From assembly GCA_946699065.1 (NCBI GenBank), contig CAMPDV010000015.1, forward strand, positions 62,001-126,000: a stretch of DNA of 64,000 nucleotides, in the 5' to 3' direction. The DNA is from Loxodes magnus. Lineage: Eukaryota; Ciliophora; Karyorelictea; Loxodida; Loxodidae. How positions within the stretch are numbered: position 1 is the first letter of the stretch; every line of letters starts with the position of its first letter. The notes beneath the pieces are model-generated. The model saw nothing but the letters and a program-made list of their open reading frames with translations. It did not search any database and was not told the DNA's origin. Made by a program: the position numbers and the translations under genes. Of this stretch, positions 33,300 through 44,348 are shown piece by piece.

Positions 33300-33771
33300 A
33301 TCATTTTAATTATTTTTTTCTTATTTTTAGAAAGGAGCATTTTCAATGTCCATTTTTTGAGCTTATTTAAAGTTTGATTAAGACTATTCATATAGTTACT
33401 GTTCTGTAACCAAATTGTTTTAGATTAATTGCCGTCTTAATATCAGTAGTTCGTTGTTTTAGTCATCTATATTATTCATAAGTTCTCTGATTTTTTCTCC
33501 TTGATTATAAATAACTTCCTCATAATTAGATATTTACTTCCTCATTTTTGATAGTAGATCTTACAGTTGTGGGTCATTGTCAGATTTAGATTCATTCATT
33601 TCAACTGTACTGATCATAATTTTTCCTTCAGGTGAAGAACTTGAATGCTCTTTCTTTAGTTATTTTTTCAATAATTCTCTAGTGGCTTTCTTTTTAGCGT
33701 TTTTAATTTGGTTTCTTGAAAGTCGAATGTTTTGCTCCATTTTTTCCTAGGATTATTTATATTATATTTTT

Positions 33772-34586
33772 TTTTTTGTATTTAATTGTTTAATTTTATT
33801 AAAAAGGGTATTTCATAATTATCTTATGCTCATTAGTTTCCTTTATTTACTTAGATATGTTTTATTTTTTAATTAAAACGAAAATTTTTTATTAGCTTAT
33901 TTATTCACACTTTTATGCTTAATGCAATATTAACTTCTTTATTAACTTCAATGCTATATCTTTATTTATGAATTACTTAAAGACTAATTTATTTTAAACA
34001 TTAAACTTTAATTTTATTTCTTACTTTTATATAATATATGTATTATTAGTCCAAGAGTCATTATTAATTCAATCTTATCACTTTTTATCATTAAGTTATA
34101 TACATAAACTATGTCTTTTATAGTTAAATACTTAAGTTTCTATATCTCATTTATAATATTTAAGTATCTAAGAGCAAGTTTTTAAGTGAGTGCCTTTTTT
34201 ATCGCTAAAGTGATTGCATTATAAATAACTATTTAATTTTTTGCTTTTAACTATCATTATTTTAATTTACTAGATAAGTGACATAATTATACAAAGATAA
34301 CTTGATAAGTCCATATTATCTTGGAATTTCATCTGCAGCTTCTTTTATTTTCTTCCAGGATTATTCTGGATGATTTTTCGGTTTTATTCAGATTCATAGA
34401 GGATTTCTCTTTTTCTACTTTAATAATAATAGCATTATAATTAAGCTGTTAATTCTAAAAGAAAGCAAAATCCTTCATAGTATAAAATATAAGTCATATA
34501 AATATCCTTATCTAATAGTAAGTTTGTAGCAAATGATTATAGAGGTTTATCTACTTTAAATTAAAAGAAAATTATAAAAGTATTAT
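33772..34586. other. Intergenic
   Basis: AT-rich spacer between CZ2 and CZ4; nothing supported. Confidence 0.5.
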
Positions 34587-34601
34587 ATCTTATATATACT
34601 T

Positions 34602-35566
34602 TAAATCATTAAAATAACTGTTCGCCTTCCGGTTTAATTGAAGTTTTAAATGTATCAAATCTCCTTTCCTGCATATTCGTTCCTTGTGCTCTTTTTCCTG
34701 GACTTCTCTCTTTTTAATAGTAAAGTTAAGAATTTGTTTTTTTTTCCAGATTTTCCCATTTCCCGATGGGAAGAATTCCGTCGCTCGCCACTTCAGTTGC
34801 TAATAGTTAATATTACTCCAAATATTCATTCTTATTCTTATCTATTGGGGACATTTTCGCCATAGATGTCAAGTGCTATTGCAAATGTAACATCTTTTCC
34901 TTGCTCTAGGAAATATCTTTTCTTGTTTCTCTATTTCCATTGAAATTCCTTAAGAAGGTTTCTACAGGTTTTCTTCTATTAATTTAAGTCTGGAATCTAA
35001 TTTTACTCAGTTTTTCTCGTCTTGCTCTTGCATTACTCAAATATCATTCTCTAAATTTTAAATTGACTCATAGACTCCGACTTTAGCTCTTCAGTCTACC
35101 ATATGGACTTCGTCATCATCTTCATGGTTTATCAGATCCTGACTTATTGTAAACATTTCTTCCTTCTGGGAGTTTAATTCCTCTTCGAGTTTTTTTATGT
35201 TTCTAATAAGTAGATGAATCAGCTGTTTCATCTATTCAGAGTTCATTTGTTCTATTTCAATGTTGTCTAAATCAAAGGTAATAGGATCTTTATTAAATTA
35301 TCGTACTTTACCTTCTTCGTTTATTTTTTATTTCTTCGTTATTATTTTTATCGATTCAGTTGAGTGGTCTCTTTTTTCAGTTTTCAATGGAGGCGTTGAG
35401 AGCTGTGTCAACTTTTCTGTTCCGAATTTTTGTCTCAGTTCCTGCTTGTCCTTTGATGGAAGAAGTCCGTTTTATTTTAATTTGTTGGATTTAGTATTTT
35501 TTATGAGTTCTTCTAATTTATTTTGTTGTTCTGGTTATTTTTATTAAGAAGAGCGTTAAGTTGAAG
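34602..35566 (-). mobile_element. CZ4 retroelement, possibly 5'-truncated
   Basis: 965 bp between 15-bp duplications ATCTTATATATACTT (34587-34601 and 35567-35581). The coding frame is open right to the 5' boundary without an upstream ATG, suggesting a small 5' truncation. The zinc knuckle is CYICNSTWHLWRKC (near 34,845-34,890), with TGA as its Trp. After it comes FFPSGNGKIWKKK, the counterpart of the family G-x-I-Y-[RK] motif. A coiled coil with MKQLIHLLIRNIKKLEEEL precedes the knuckle. No triplet tail is obvious at the 3' end. Confidence 0.85.
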
Positions 35567-35581
35567 ATCTTATATATACTT

Positions 35582-36260
35582 AAATTACTTAAACTCTATA
35601 AAATATTAAAAAGCTTATTTATTTTTAATTAGATTTAATAAATTATTCTATCTTTTCTTCCTTTCTTACCCTATTCTCGAAAATTTTCATCGGATATTAA
35701 AATTCAGTTTGATGCTTGAATTTCTCGCTGGTCTTTCTTAGTCCTATAAATTTTAGGATGCTGCTTGTTTCCTATTTTTTGAACAGTGAGAAGATATTTG
35801 ACTATGGCTTTAGCCATATTTTTTATACAACTCTTCTAAATTAAAAACTTAATTATAAATTAATGATAAGCAATCACTTATTAAACTTAAATCTTTAGGA
35901 AATCTGAGATTAAGAAAATAGTTCTTATTCAATCGATAAATAGCAAAATATAATAATTAGTAAAACTTTTATTGCTATTTCTATGAATAAAAATATTTTA
36001 CTGTTTCTATTTATATATAACAAATTACCAAAATTTAAGTAATAGATAGATATTCCTAATCCTTTCCTTATTTATTTTTTCTCATAAGTTGGTAGCTAGC
36101 AAGACGCAATTGTTAAATTCAAATGTAATATTTATTGATACCCAGTAAATTAAAAAAATCTAACTAGAATCAAAAAAACAGAGACTTTTTACTAATATAC
36201 TTATATCACTTGTGAGTATATTGGAATTTCAAAAATAGATATAAAAAGGATAAAATTAAG
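35582..36260. other. Intergenic
   Basis: AT-rich spacer; no supported feature. Confidence 0.5.
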
Positions 36261-36269
36261 TTTATAGTC

Positions 36270-36954
36270 TTAGAAAAGAGCTCCAGGGTTCACTTGTTTT
36301 TGTTCCTGCTCTTGTTGGTCATATTCTGAAAAGTTAGTCTAATATTTATTACTTGTTAATTTTTTCAATTTCTTGTTCCTTCCAGCATTTTTTCCAGCAA
36401 TGATTTTTCTAGCATAAATAGCACCGAATCTTTTTGCGATAATAATTGATCTTATTTATTTCTTATTATTAGAATTCCGATTCGATTTCCATTGGGATAT
36501 TTGATTATCTTTTAATCTTATTAATCTTATTAATCTTATAATTTTTAAATTATTACTTGTTATTATTCTTGTTTTTCTTAAAGTTGTTTTATTTGATATT
36601 CAATTTAAGAAAAATGAAATTGGAACATTTGAGGGACTTCGTTAAATTATTTATCAATTTATTCCAATTTAATTAATATTTACGATTAGATTTTATCTAA
36701 TGATTCATCTATGGATGGGAATTATAGGTTTAATTATTCCATTAATTTTTCTAGTAAGTTTTCTAAATTTTCTATTTTTATCTTTGCTTTTTCAAGTCAT
36801 ATTGGATATTTGATATCCTTTGCTGAACTGATTATACAAAGGATTCCTTAGATTATTAATCTTTATCTTATTAAGGCTATTCTTCAATTAAATTAGGTTA
36901 TTCTTATTTTTTCAAGTATTCGTTAATAGAGGTCTATTATTTCTTAGGTACCAT
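36270..36954 (-). pseudogene. CZ5 zinc-knuckle element, frame-broken
   Basis: Starts MVPKKQQTSINEYLKKQ at 36954. After ~50 codons the homologous reading moves to another frame (LMEQLNLQFPSIDESL, then QMFQFHFSQIEYQIKQLQ) and then to a third for a knuckle CYLCQKNHCWKKC (spacing C-x2-C-x3-H-x4-C, one residue short). No GT-AG introns fit the breaks, so it is a decaying copy. It matches CZ7 in the coiled-coil region. No clear target duplication was found. Confidence 0.65.
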
Positions 36955-37479
36955 TTTATATATAATATAATATAATATATTTAAATAAGTGAATGTATTA
37001 TTCTTTTGTTCATGCTTAATTATTGAGAAATCCTCAGAGACTATCTCAAGGACGAATTTTAAGAATCTTACTAATAATAGAATTATTGTTTGAATTTTTT
37101 ATTTTAAGTTATAAGTCCTAAAGATATACCACAGCACTTATTTTAATTATTTTTATCTTTTTATTCTTCTTTTATTAATTCCATTTAGTGCCTTTTTTAG
37201 TTCAATGAGGAAAAATATTGATAAATTATGAAATAGCTTAATTTAATAACTTTTATTTGCTTCTATTGTTACTTGTTTTCATCAAAAAGACCCCATTTCT
37301 ACTCTTTTTTCATTTTTACATGCCTTCATTAAATACTGAAGTAACTTGTTTGAAATGAAATCTTAACAGAAGAACAACTGTGGTGTTAATCTAAGACATT
37401 TAAGTTTAGGAAGTCCCAATGCTCATTGAAGAAACTTAGAATTATATCGTGACTATCAATTAACTGATTAATCAGAAAT

Positions 37480-37771
37480 TTAAAGAAAAAGAGGTGCAGA
37501 TAATAAAAAAATCTAATAAAAACAAAATTGCTTACAAATTATTAAAAAACAGGAGATTTAAAGAACATGAAGTAATAATCAAAATTTTTATAAATAACAG
37601 TAGAATTAATAAAAAAATAATTAAAACATAATAGATCTGAGTTAGATTAAGAGGGAGTAGTAACCATCCACATAAAGTTTAAAGAATCCAAACTCAATAA
37701 AATTGGATAACAAGAATTGGTTGAAATTTCAATGAAAGCAAACATTTTTTAGTTTGTAATAATAATAGTAA
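37480..37771 (+). mobile_element. CZ6 remnant with 3' tail
   Basis: The 3' end matches CZ2/CZ3: a CCATCCACATAAA block (37664), a hairpin around GGTTGAAAT, AAACATTTTTTAGTTTG, and a (TAA)n tract (37757-37771). The coding part upstream is too degraded to read. Confidence 0.6.
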
Positions 37772-38229
37772 ATTTTTAAAGTTTTGGAGATGATATATTG
37801 AAATAGCTAATTAATAATAACTCTCCTTTTAATTCTAAAGCTATACTCATATTTAGTTAAAGAATCTAAAATATAATTAGATAATTTATTTTTTTGGAGA
37901 GTATTTTGAATTAATATAAATCTTAATTTATTATCACTTAAAATAAAGTCTGTTTATCTTTACTAATTGTAATAAAGGCTTAGTTTTAAATAAATTAAAT
38001 CATTTCTATTTGAATATCCTTTCTTTAGCTTTAAAAACTTTCTTATAATTTAAGATGTTTTAATGCTTTAATTATAGCTTAAATGAATCTAATATAACTA
38101 CTTAAGTAACTTAAAATCTGATTTGAAAGGTGTTTTGTTCTACTGGATTCCAACTGATAAAATTTAAAGATTTAAAGAAACTTAATTAAGTAGATTAATT
38201 AGCATATCTGCTAGCTAGTTATTTTTTTA

Positions 38230-38720
38230 ATAAAATAGAACCTAAGAAATAACAGATTTCTCTCAACAAATATTAAAAAAATGAGAGAAATAATCTAATT
38301 TAATTGAATAATCACTTTAATAAGATAAAGAACATCAATCTAAGATTATTTTTCATAATCAGAGACTTAAAATAAAACCTACATTATGAATTGAAATAAT
38401 AAAGGTAAGTATTTTAATAATTAGAATTGAAACTAGATCAATTAGTATAAAGTTTAAATCTTTAATTTCCATCTATAGAGATGACACTCAATAATATATA
38501 ATCTCGAATGGGTATAAACTAGATGAGAATGGCAAACAGTTTAATTAAATTCCTCGAATGTTTTAATTCCAGTTTCATCAGCTTCAGTAGCAAATTAAAG
38601 AAATCTAATAAAAGTAGGTATTATAATAAGAAAATATTTAAAAGATAAATGACTAAAATGAAGCATATATATGGAAATTGAGGAAAATAGTTTATTTAAA
38701 AAAATGTTATTATAGAGTGC
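38230..38720 (+). pseudogene. CZ7 element, cut within its zinc knuckle
   Basis: Coiled-coil sequence resembling CZ5: TDFSQQILKKWEKQSNLIEQ, LNLQFPSIEM, then in another frame QIPRMFQFQFHQLQQQIKEI. It runs to LKKCYY, the first half of a zinc knuckle, and breaks off at about 38717 into unrelated GC-richer DNA. A probable 20-nt intron GTAAGTATTTTAATAATTAG lies at 38405-38424. The frame change downstream of it shows decay. Confidence 0.6.
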
Positions 38721-38965
38721 GTAGCCCTTCAGAAGGGCTCATCTCTTTAAAATTTCAATTTCTAAGTCTATCTAAATCCCAATATTCCCAAGCATTTTCT
38801 CTTCTAATTGCGGGCAAAGTTGCGGTTCCAATTCTCCAAAGCACAGGACGCCAGCAGGCAATTACAGGTAGATTTCCAACCCATGATAAGGAGATTAATC
38901 TGGTCCAACATTTAGAAAGCTTGTTTCTCAGTCAGTTCATCTTTGGGAAATTTTTCTCGTAACCT
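38716..38965. other. GC-richer island of unknown origin
   Basis: About 250 bases with visibly higher GC than the flanks. They start with a 7-bp hairpin (AGCCCTT/AAGGGCT) and are free of stops under this code on both strands; the minus strand reads, for example, STCNCLLASCALENWNRN. No family was recognised. The junction falls exactly inside the CZ7 zinc-knuckle coding sequence. Confidence 0.5.
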
Positions 38966-39935
38966 TTAAAGGTAAGGTCTACTCTATTTAAATTAAATTA
39001 TATAAAATAAAGCATAAGAAAAAAGCTGGCTGCTATATAAGTCGAAAGCAGCATCATTATCAAAGATGCTGGTATAGAACCTAGTCTTAAAAAAATAAAA
39101 AAGACATATTTAAGGAATTATTTTATATATTTCCATTTCCAATTATACAAGTTAGTATATAGGAATAATTTTATGATAATAAAATAAGAAATTTAAAAAT
39201 AATGCTTTCAATGTAATAGACTTAGCTGTAAAATTTAAATCATAAACAAGGATGGATGACTAACGAAGTTCAAAGCTATCTTTAACTCAAGAGTTGACAT
39301 TTTAAAGATTACTGGATATAAGGACCAACTTTTTAAACTTTAAACTCTTTTGAACTTGAACTTTAACAAAAATTTCCAGACACTAAATATAGCTTAAATT
39401 TAATTGTTTTTAATATAATCAAGTAGTCAAAGTAAACTAGTTATCTATTTCACAATTTGCCTGAAACATTTATACGACTATATCTTAGAGAATTGCTTAT
39501 TACTTCTTAAGTTGTTATTCATAAAACTTGCAAATTTTAAAAGTTCTCTCTATTATTTACTAAACATGGCTTGCTGATATTAAAACCCTTATTTTATAAA
39601 AATGGATTAGTCAGATACTTATTATTATTTTTGTTTTGAGCATACTCAAAAGGCTAAAATTAACAATATAAAGCTTAAGATTTGGTATTTTTTAATATTT
39701 TTAAAACTGTAAGTGAAAATTAAAATTCAAAGCTTCATATTATTCTACCAAAATATTTACTTACTATAACTATTATCATATTAGTTAAGTTTTACCACTC
39801 ATTACATTTTAATAAATTTTAATGTATTAAGTTATTTTACTAGATTATTTGGATATATTGATATAAGCTTTTTCTACTTATTTTAGTGATTTTCACTTCT
39901 TATGAATGTTGTTATTATATTATAAAATAGATGTT
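38966..39935. other. Intergenic
   Basis: AT-rich sequence with nothing supported, leading up to the structured RNA candidate. Confidence 0.45.
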
Positions 39936-40100
39936 GGCCACGTCAGTCAAATTAGTAGGTAATCTGGTGCAGTGTATACTGCATTGCGAGTAATCTCGCA
40001 CTAGATACCACCACGGGGAAGAGTGAATAGGCTCTGTTGAGACGTACCTAACTTACCCCGAGGGTTCTCTCTAGTAGTATGAAAGTTTGACTGACGGGCC
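39936..40100 (+). ncRNA. Structured RNA candidate (unassigned family)
   Basis: A 165-nt, GC-rich block closed by a long stem: GGCC (39936-39939) with GGCC (40097-40100), and GTCAGTCAAA (39942-39951) with TTTGACTGAC (40086-40095). Inside, a stem (39958-39968 with 40000-40009) encloses two perfect hairpins, GCAGT/ACTGC and GCGAG/CTCGC, forming a three-way junction. A further stem CGGGG/CCCCG (40014-40018 with 40056-40060) continues with AAG/CTT. I compared it by eye with 5S, U1-U6, SRP, RNase P/MRP and tRNA and found no match. The strand is assumed: perfect pairing exists on both. It could also be a terminal-inverted-repeat mini-element. Confidence 0.6.
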
Positions 40101-40449
40101 TTCTAAATACCAACTTAATAACTATCTCTTATTTGGACCTTATTCAAGAAGACTGAAGCATTTGACTCAAGATTTTAGAATAATTTTTAATAAGAAGATT
40201 CCCCATTTGGAGAAGTTGACATAACTCATCGGACCTCTAGAATTTAACAAGAATCATGAGAACATTTTTAAATATTAATATTGAAAGAGCTGCGTGCCAT
40301 CGAGGTGCTACGTACTCTATAATCATTTTTATTTATTTATATCTAATTCAGCTATTGCTTTAATTTATTATTTGCTATGAAAAATCTTGCTAAACAAATA
40401 AAGTTGCCTAATTTAAATAGCATAGAGTTTATATGATTCTAATTCTTTA
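40101..40449 (+). other. Short coding-like stretch, unidentified
   Basis: About 40125-40330 reads LLFGPYSRRLKHLTQDF and IPHLEKLTQLIGPLEF in one frame, with codon variety above the background, followed by a GC-rich patch at 40290-40320. No family was recognised; possibly a fragment of a decayed gene. Confidence 0.3.
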
Positions 40450-42075
40450 TTTTTTTAATTATTTGTTTGCATTATAATCAAAAGCATGGAACAAGATATG
40501 GATTTGTCCGATTATATCTCTTAATCTTAGAGAAATCTCTAGCTGAATATGGGATATTGAAGAAAATTCATCTTTAAATTATCTGATCTTGGAAGGGGCT
40601 TGAAATTAATGCTGATAGAGCATGTATTAATTATTTTTGATATTTTCCGTTTGCAGAAATTGAACAGCAGAATATCCCACTATGTTCATTTGGAAATTTC
40701 TCAGATAAATAAATCTGTACTGAGAGCTTAAGTAACAATTCAAATTTATTTTTACTATTTGCATCAAAATTAATTCAAGTTTATCAAATGACTATAAACG
40801 CTTATCCCACTCAGAATTTAATACTCCTTATTCTAGTACAGGACTTTACTTTATCTAAATTAGTTAGTTTTTGCTGTTAGAAGCTATTTAACTATATTAA
40901 TTTCATACAGATAACATTTAATTTTAGAATCCTTTTTTCATCTTTTTTACATATTTATCCCGTTATTCTAATTATTTCAAAAGTGAGGTAAAATGTATAC
41001 AAAAATTAGAAAAAATGATAGGAGAAATCCCTGCAAAAAGAGAAGCTACCAGAATTTTCATCGTCACATAAAAAAATAGCTTCGATGAATTTAAAGTAAT
41101 ATTTCTTTCTTAGGAGCAAAGGATTCATTTATGAGTAAGGCTTAAAATCATTTAAGTTCTCAGTTAGTAAAGCGAGCTAATCTATAATCTCTCAGAGAGA
41201 AATAAGAGAGTTAATAAAATATGTTTAATATCCAATTTAGAAATTACATACTTACGTGAGATATTTTCGAAATGAAATCACAGCGAAATAGCTTCATCAT
41301 TAATAATTAAAGAATTTTCTGCCATAGCTGACATAGTGACAATTATAGTAAAAGCAAAATAAACTTAAAGATCTGGAATTGAAGGAAGTTTAGAAAAACT
41401 TGAAAACTTTAATCTTAGAAAAAATATGCAAACTAAAATAAAAAGAAATGCTTATACAAATTCTTTCCAACCTCAATACTAAAGCTGTAAAATTTTTAAA
41501 GACTTAAATATCAAAATGATCTAATAACTAAGATAATTTTCAAGAATATAATAAATAGCATATGCTTTTCATTAAATACAGATCTTGATAAAAATTTCAA
41601 CCAAAATGAAGGAAGAAAGGTTTTTGTTAGTATAAAAAAGAGAACCTAATAATTATAAAAATTGGACAGCTGAAATTAATTAAAATTAGTAAAAAAGCAA
41701 ATTTATAAATAAATATCTCATTAATTATTAGTATAAAATAATAAGATGGAAGTTCTTGAGCTTTAGCTTGCTTTAGTGAGTGGAACCTCCGAAGGATCTT
41801 AAACCATTAAATGAGGGATGAAGAAAAGGATAGCTTCATCAGAGGTAGAAGAATTACCCATAATCAATTATATGTTCCACTGCTTTGACTTATTCTAGGG
41901 ATCTGGAATGGAATAATCTTCAGTTGTGGCGGTTATTTTACCTGGAATCTGAAGTGGAGTGATATTTAGGCACTACTTTGGTAATCGTAAGGAAAGCAAC
42001 ATGCCATGATTCCATTTTTCAAGTTGGATCTATTTACTCTTGATTAACCTGATAATGATAAAGCCATGTTAATTT
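40450..42075 (+). pseudogene. Decayed sensor histidine kinase
   Basis: Fragments of a kinase appear in changing frames. A membrane/sensor part holds GLEINADRACINYFW and IPLCSFGNFSDKQICTE. A weak H-box, NHSEIASSL, lies near 41,280. An N-box-like LIQILSNLNTKAVKFL lies near 41,455, and a G2/C-terminal-like YLESEVEWYLGTTLVI near 41,940. A GT-AG segment of 22 nt (40988-41009) could be a real intron. The need for further frame changes with no introns suggests a pseudogene. The better-preserved kinase at 11.6-14.0 kb shows such genes exist in this genome. Confidence 0.42.
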
Positions 42076-43156
42076 AATCTATATATTCAAATTTTAATTA
42101 TTAAGTAAAAAGAATTTTTACGTCTTTAATTGCAAGAATTACTTCCTCTAATTAAAAAAATTAGCAAATGTTTTTTTAATTCATCTTGATCTCATCATTT
42201 TACTTGAACTCTTGCTTTTCTCTCATTTTTGATTCTTACTTTTAAACTAATTATATTTTCAGCAATTCAAGTTAGAGTTATGTGTAATGTTTTTATTTTA
42301 AAATCTAAGTATTCCAATTAAACATTGGAACTTATTTCATATTTCCTTGATCATTAATATTGAACGACTAAAGTAATTCTCTTATATTAGATAGTAAATT
42401 AACCCAAAAAATTTGCTCAATTACCTCATAATCTCCAGACATAAAACATGACTATCAATAGGATATTTGGCGATAAAAATATCTTTAAAAAGTAAGATTT
42501 GTTTCAAAGTTGATATTTGCTTATTATTTATCATCAATTATATATATTCAACTTCATATAATTATCTTTTGGAAATTTCTAAATATTTCAATTATTCTAT
42601 ACAAATTCTAGCTGTTTTCATTCTTTTTAATTTTAAATAATTAATTATATAAGCAATGCTGTAATTTTTTGCTTTTTATATCTAGTTATATTTTAGATTG
42701 GTACTATTCTAAGAATTCTTTAGATCTACATTAATTGTATCAGCATATTGTTAACTTAAGCATAGTATTTTTCCAGTTACTATCATAAACAGAATCTATT
42801 TTTGATTAAGAAAAATTAAATCTTTTTTATTTCATTCTATAGCATTTTAAAAACTTTAGAACTATAATTTGCTTTAAAAACACGAATCAAATCTATATAA
42901 AATGACTAATTAAAAGTTAAATCAGCTGTTTTCAAAGTTTTTCTTAAAGTTGTTCTCTTGCTTGAATTTAATTCTATTAAAAACTCCAGTTGCTCCTTTT
43001 TTTAAAATCCATGAAACTAATTTCCTCATTATTATACTTTAGGTAGTGATATTTCTATATACTTGAATCTAATGAAATTTAAATAAAATAGATAATTCTT
43101 TTTAATATTAAATATAATACTTTCATCAAATTAATTTTGAATACTAATAGTTATAG
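42076..43156. other. Intergenic
   Basis: AT-rich with a half copy of the CZ1 hairpin arm (about 42141-42154). No supported gene. Confidence 0.45.
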
Positions 43157-43171
43157 TAGAACTATGTTAGT

Positions 43172-44121
43172 AATAATAATATTAATTTTAAGTTTTAGGG
43201 ATTTCCAACCCCGTCAGGGATACAGCAGTTCATACTCCCTGCTGTTAAATATAAAAATTCGGGTCGCCCAATTTTAGCGAGATTGGGAACTCGGATTTTT
43301 CCAGGTTTTCCCTCCTTTAACTTGCCTTGGTTCCTTCTTAATCTTGTATATTGAACCATCCGGGTTGCAATAAATTCTTTTCATTCTTGCTTCTTCTTTT
43401 TTCTTCTTTTTTGTTCTTTTATCCAATAGTTTCTTTATTTCTATTAGAATTTCTAACACTTCCGATAAAAATGTCATACGCTTCCACAGCAGAAATATTT
43501 CTTTTTTATTTTGAAATATTTTCCTTGATTTGTTTGCTCTTTCTAGGCTTCGATTTCCATTTGTATAGCTCCAGTTTCGCTTTACTCTTTCTTAAAGGTT
43601 TACAATTTCTCTTCTACTTTTCCGAGTCTGTTATCCAGTTCAGTCTGTTTCTAAAGCTAATTTTAGAATTCGTTAGTCTGACTTTGTGAGATATTCCAAA
43701 AAGCGTTAAGATCTCTTTCCTAGGACATAATTCTTGACTCAATTCCTTTTGCTTGGTCTAACTTTGCCATCAGCATATCATTGTCCTTCTTCAATCTCTT
43801 GACCTCTCCCTGGAGGTTCAGTACCACTTTGATGAGCTACTCCATGCTCATCTGACCAGAAGGGTTGAACTCTGATACCTCCTGGTTGAGAACAGACTTC
43901 ATCTGTTTCTCACTTGAGGTTGAAGTTTCCTCGTGTATATTCTTCAAGGTTGGTTTTCGTTCGTTTTGTTAGATTCAAAGTTGTTAATTCAGTGTTGGTT
44001 AAGGTTGTGATAGAGAAGATTGTTAAGATTATTAAGACTTGGTTTCTTGCTTCCTCCCTTCCTTTTTGGCTTAGGAAGAGGTGGTATAGAAGCCTGACTT
44101 GAAACCTTCAATCATTTTTTT
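43172..44121 (-). mobile_element. CZ8 retroelement
   Basis: 950 bp, minus strand, between 15-bp duplications that differ at one base (TAGAACTATGTTAGT at 43157-43171, TAGAACTAAGTTAGT at 44122-44136). The 5' end is only 6 bases from the ATG at 44113-44115. The 3' end has a GGGGTTGGAAATCCC hairpin and (ATT)n. Confidence 0.88.
43274..44115 (-). CDS. CZ8 zinc-knuckle protein, possible -1 frameshift
   Basis: Starts MIEGFKSGFYTTSSQAKK. It has a Gln/Ser-rich region, a conserved block FNPSGQMSMEQLIKVVLNLQ, a coiled coil, then a degenerate knuckle KYFCCGSVWHFYRKC in which the first zinc Cys is Tyr. The family motif RIYCNPDGSIYKIKKE follows in the -1 frame. The switch can occur at an in-frame A_AAA_AAG heptamer about 20 codons after the knuckle. 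Otherwise the copy reads as intact. It ends at TAA 43274-43276 in the shifted frame or at TGA further on. Whether the shift is programmed or decay is undecided. Confidence 0.7.
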
Positions 44122-44348
44122 TAGAACTAAGTTAGTTAAATTCATTTTACACTGTTAAATTTAGATTCAAGTTGAAATAAATATTTAATCTGCTTATAAA
44201 TATTTGATATCTCTATAAAAATTATTAAAGTTATATATTAAAGAAAATTTACATGCTTGATTATTTCCTTATTTAATTTATTCTTTTTTAATTAGTAATT
44301 GAAGTAGGAAAAGTAAATTCAATATATCTTAAATATAATTGTAGATTG

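Larger units (their letters stand above)
32100..33740 (-). pseudogene. CZ2 zinc-knuckle protein gene, interrupted
   Basis: The N-terminal half (33314-33740) begins MEQNIRLSRNQIKNAKKK and reaches a coiled coil with ELLILRRQLIQNNLV. The C-terminal half (32449 downward) has a CCHC knuckle CWYCNQDNHILREC and the family motif TGIYRQKL. The two halves are separated by the CZ3 insertion, and the second half also appears frame-shifted relative to the first, so the gene is dead. N- and C-terminal segments match CZ3 closely, placing both in one subfamily. Confidence 0.85.
32064..33755 (-). mobile_element. CZ2 retroelement, disrupted by CZ3
   Basis: Older CZ copy on the minus strand, flanked by 16-bp duplications TTTATATTATATTTTT (32048-32063 and 33756-33771). 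Its ATG is at 33738-33740, about 15 bases from the 5' end. It ends in a short hairpin with loop GTTGGAAA and a (TAA)n tract at 32064-32078. CZ3 is inserted in the opposite orientation in the middle, so CZ2 is split into 33314-33755 and 32064-32449 (plus the CZ3 target duplication). Confidence 0.9.

Noticed and set aside
38678-38962. Plus-strand frame continuing from the CZ7 knuckle into the GC-richer island
   Set aside because: The knuckle loses its second Cys exactly at the compositional junction, so the reading frame beyond is probably not part of the CZ protein.
39936-40100. U1 snRNA or spliced-leader RNA interpretation of the structured block
   Set aside because: ACTTACC is internal, not at a 5' end, and no Sm site with flanking hairpins in the right order was found on either strand.
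41746-42072. 108-codon frame starting MEVLELQLALVSG that looks like a small membrane protein
   Set aside because: Another frame over the same bases carries a histidine-kinase-like YLESEVEWYLGTTLVI segment in the right order after an N-box, so this is more likely a shadow of a decayed kinase.
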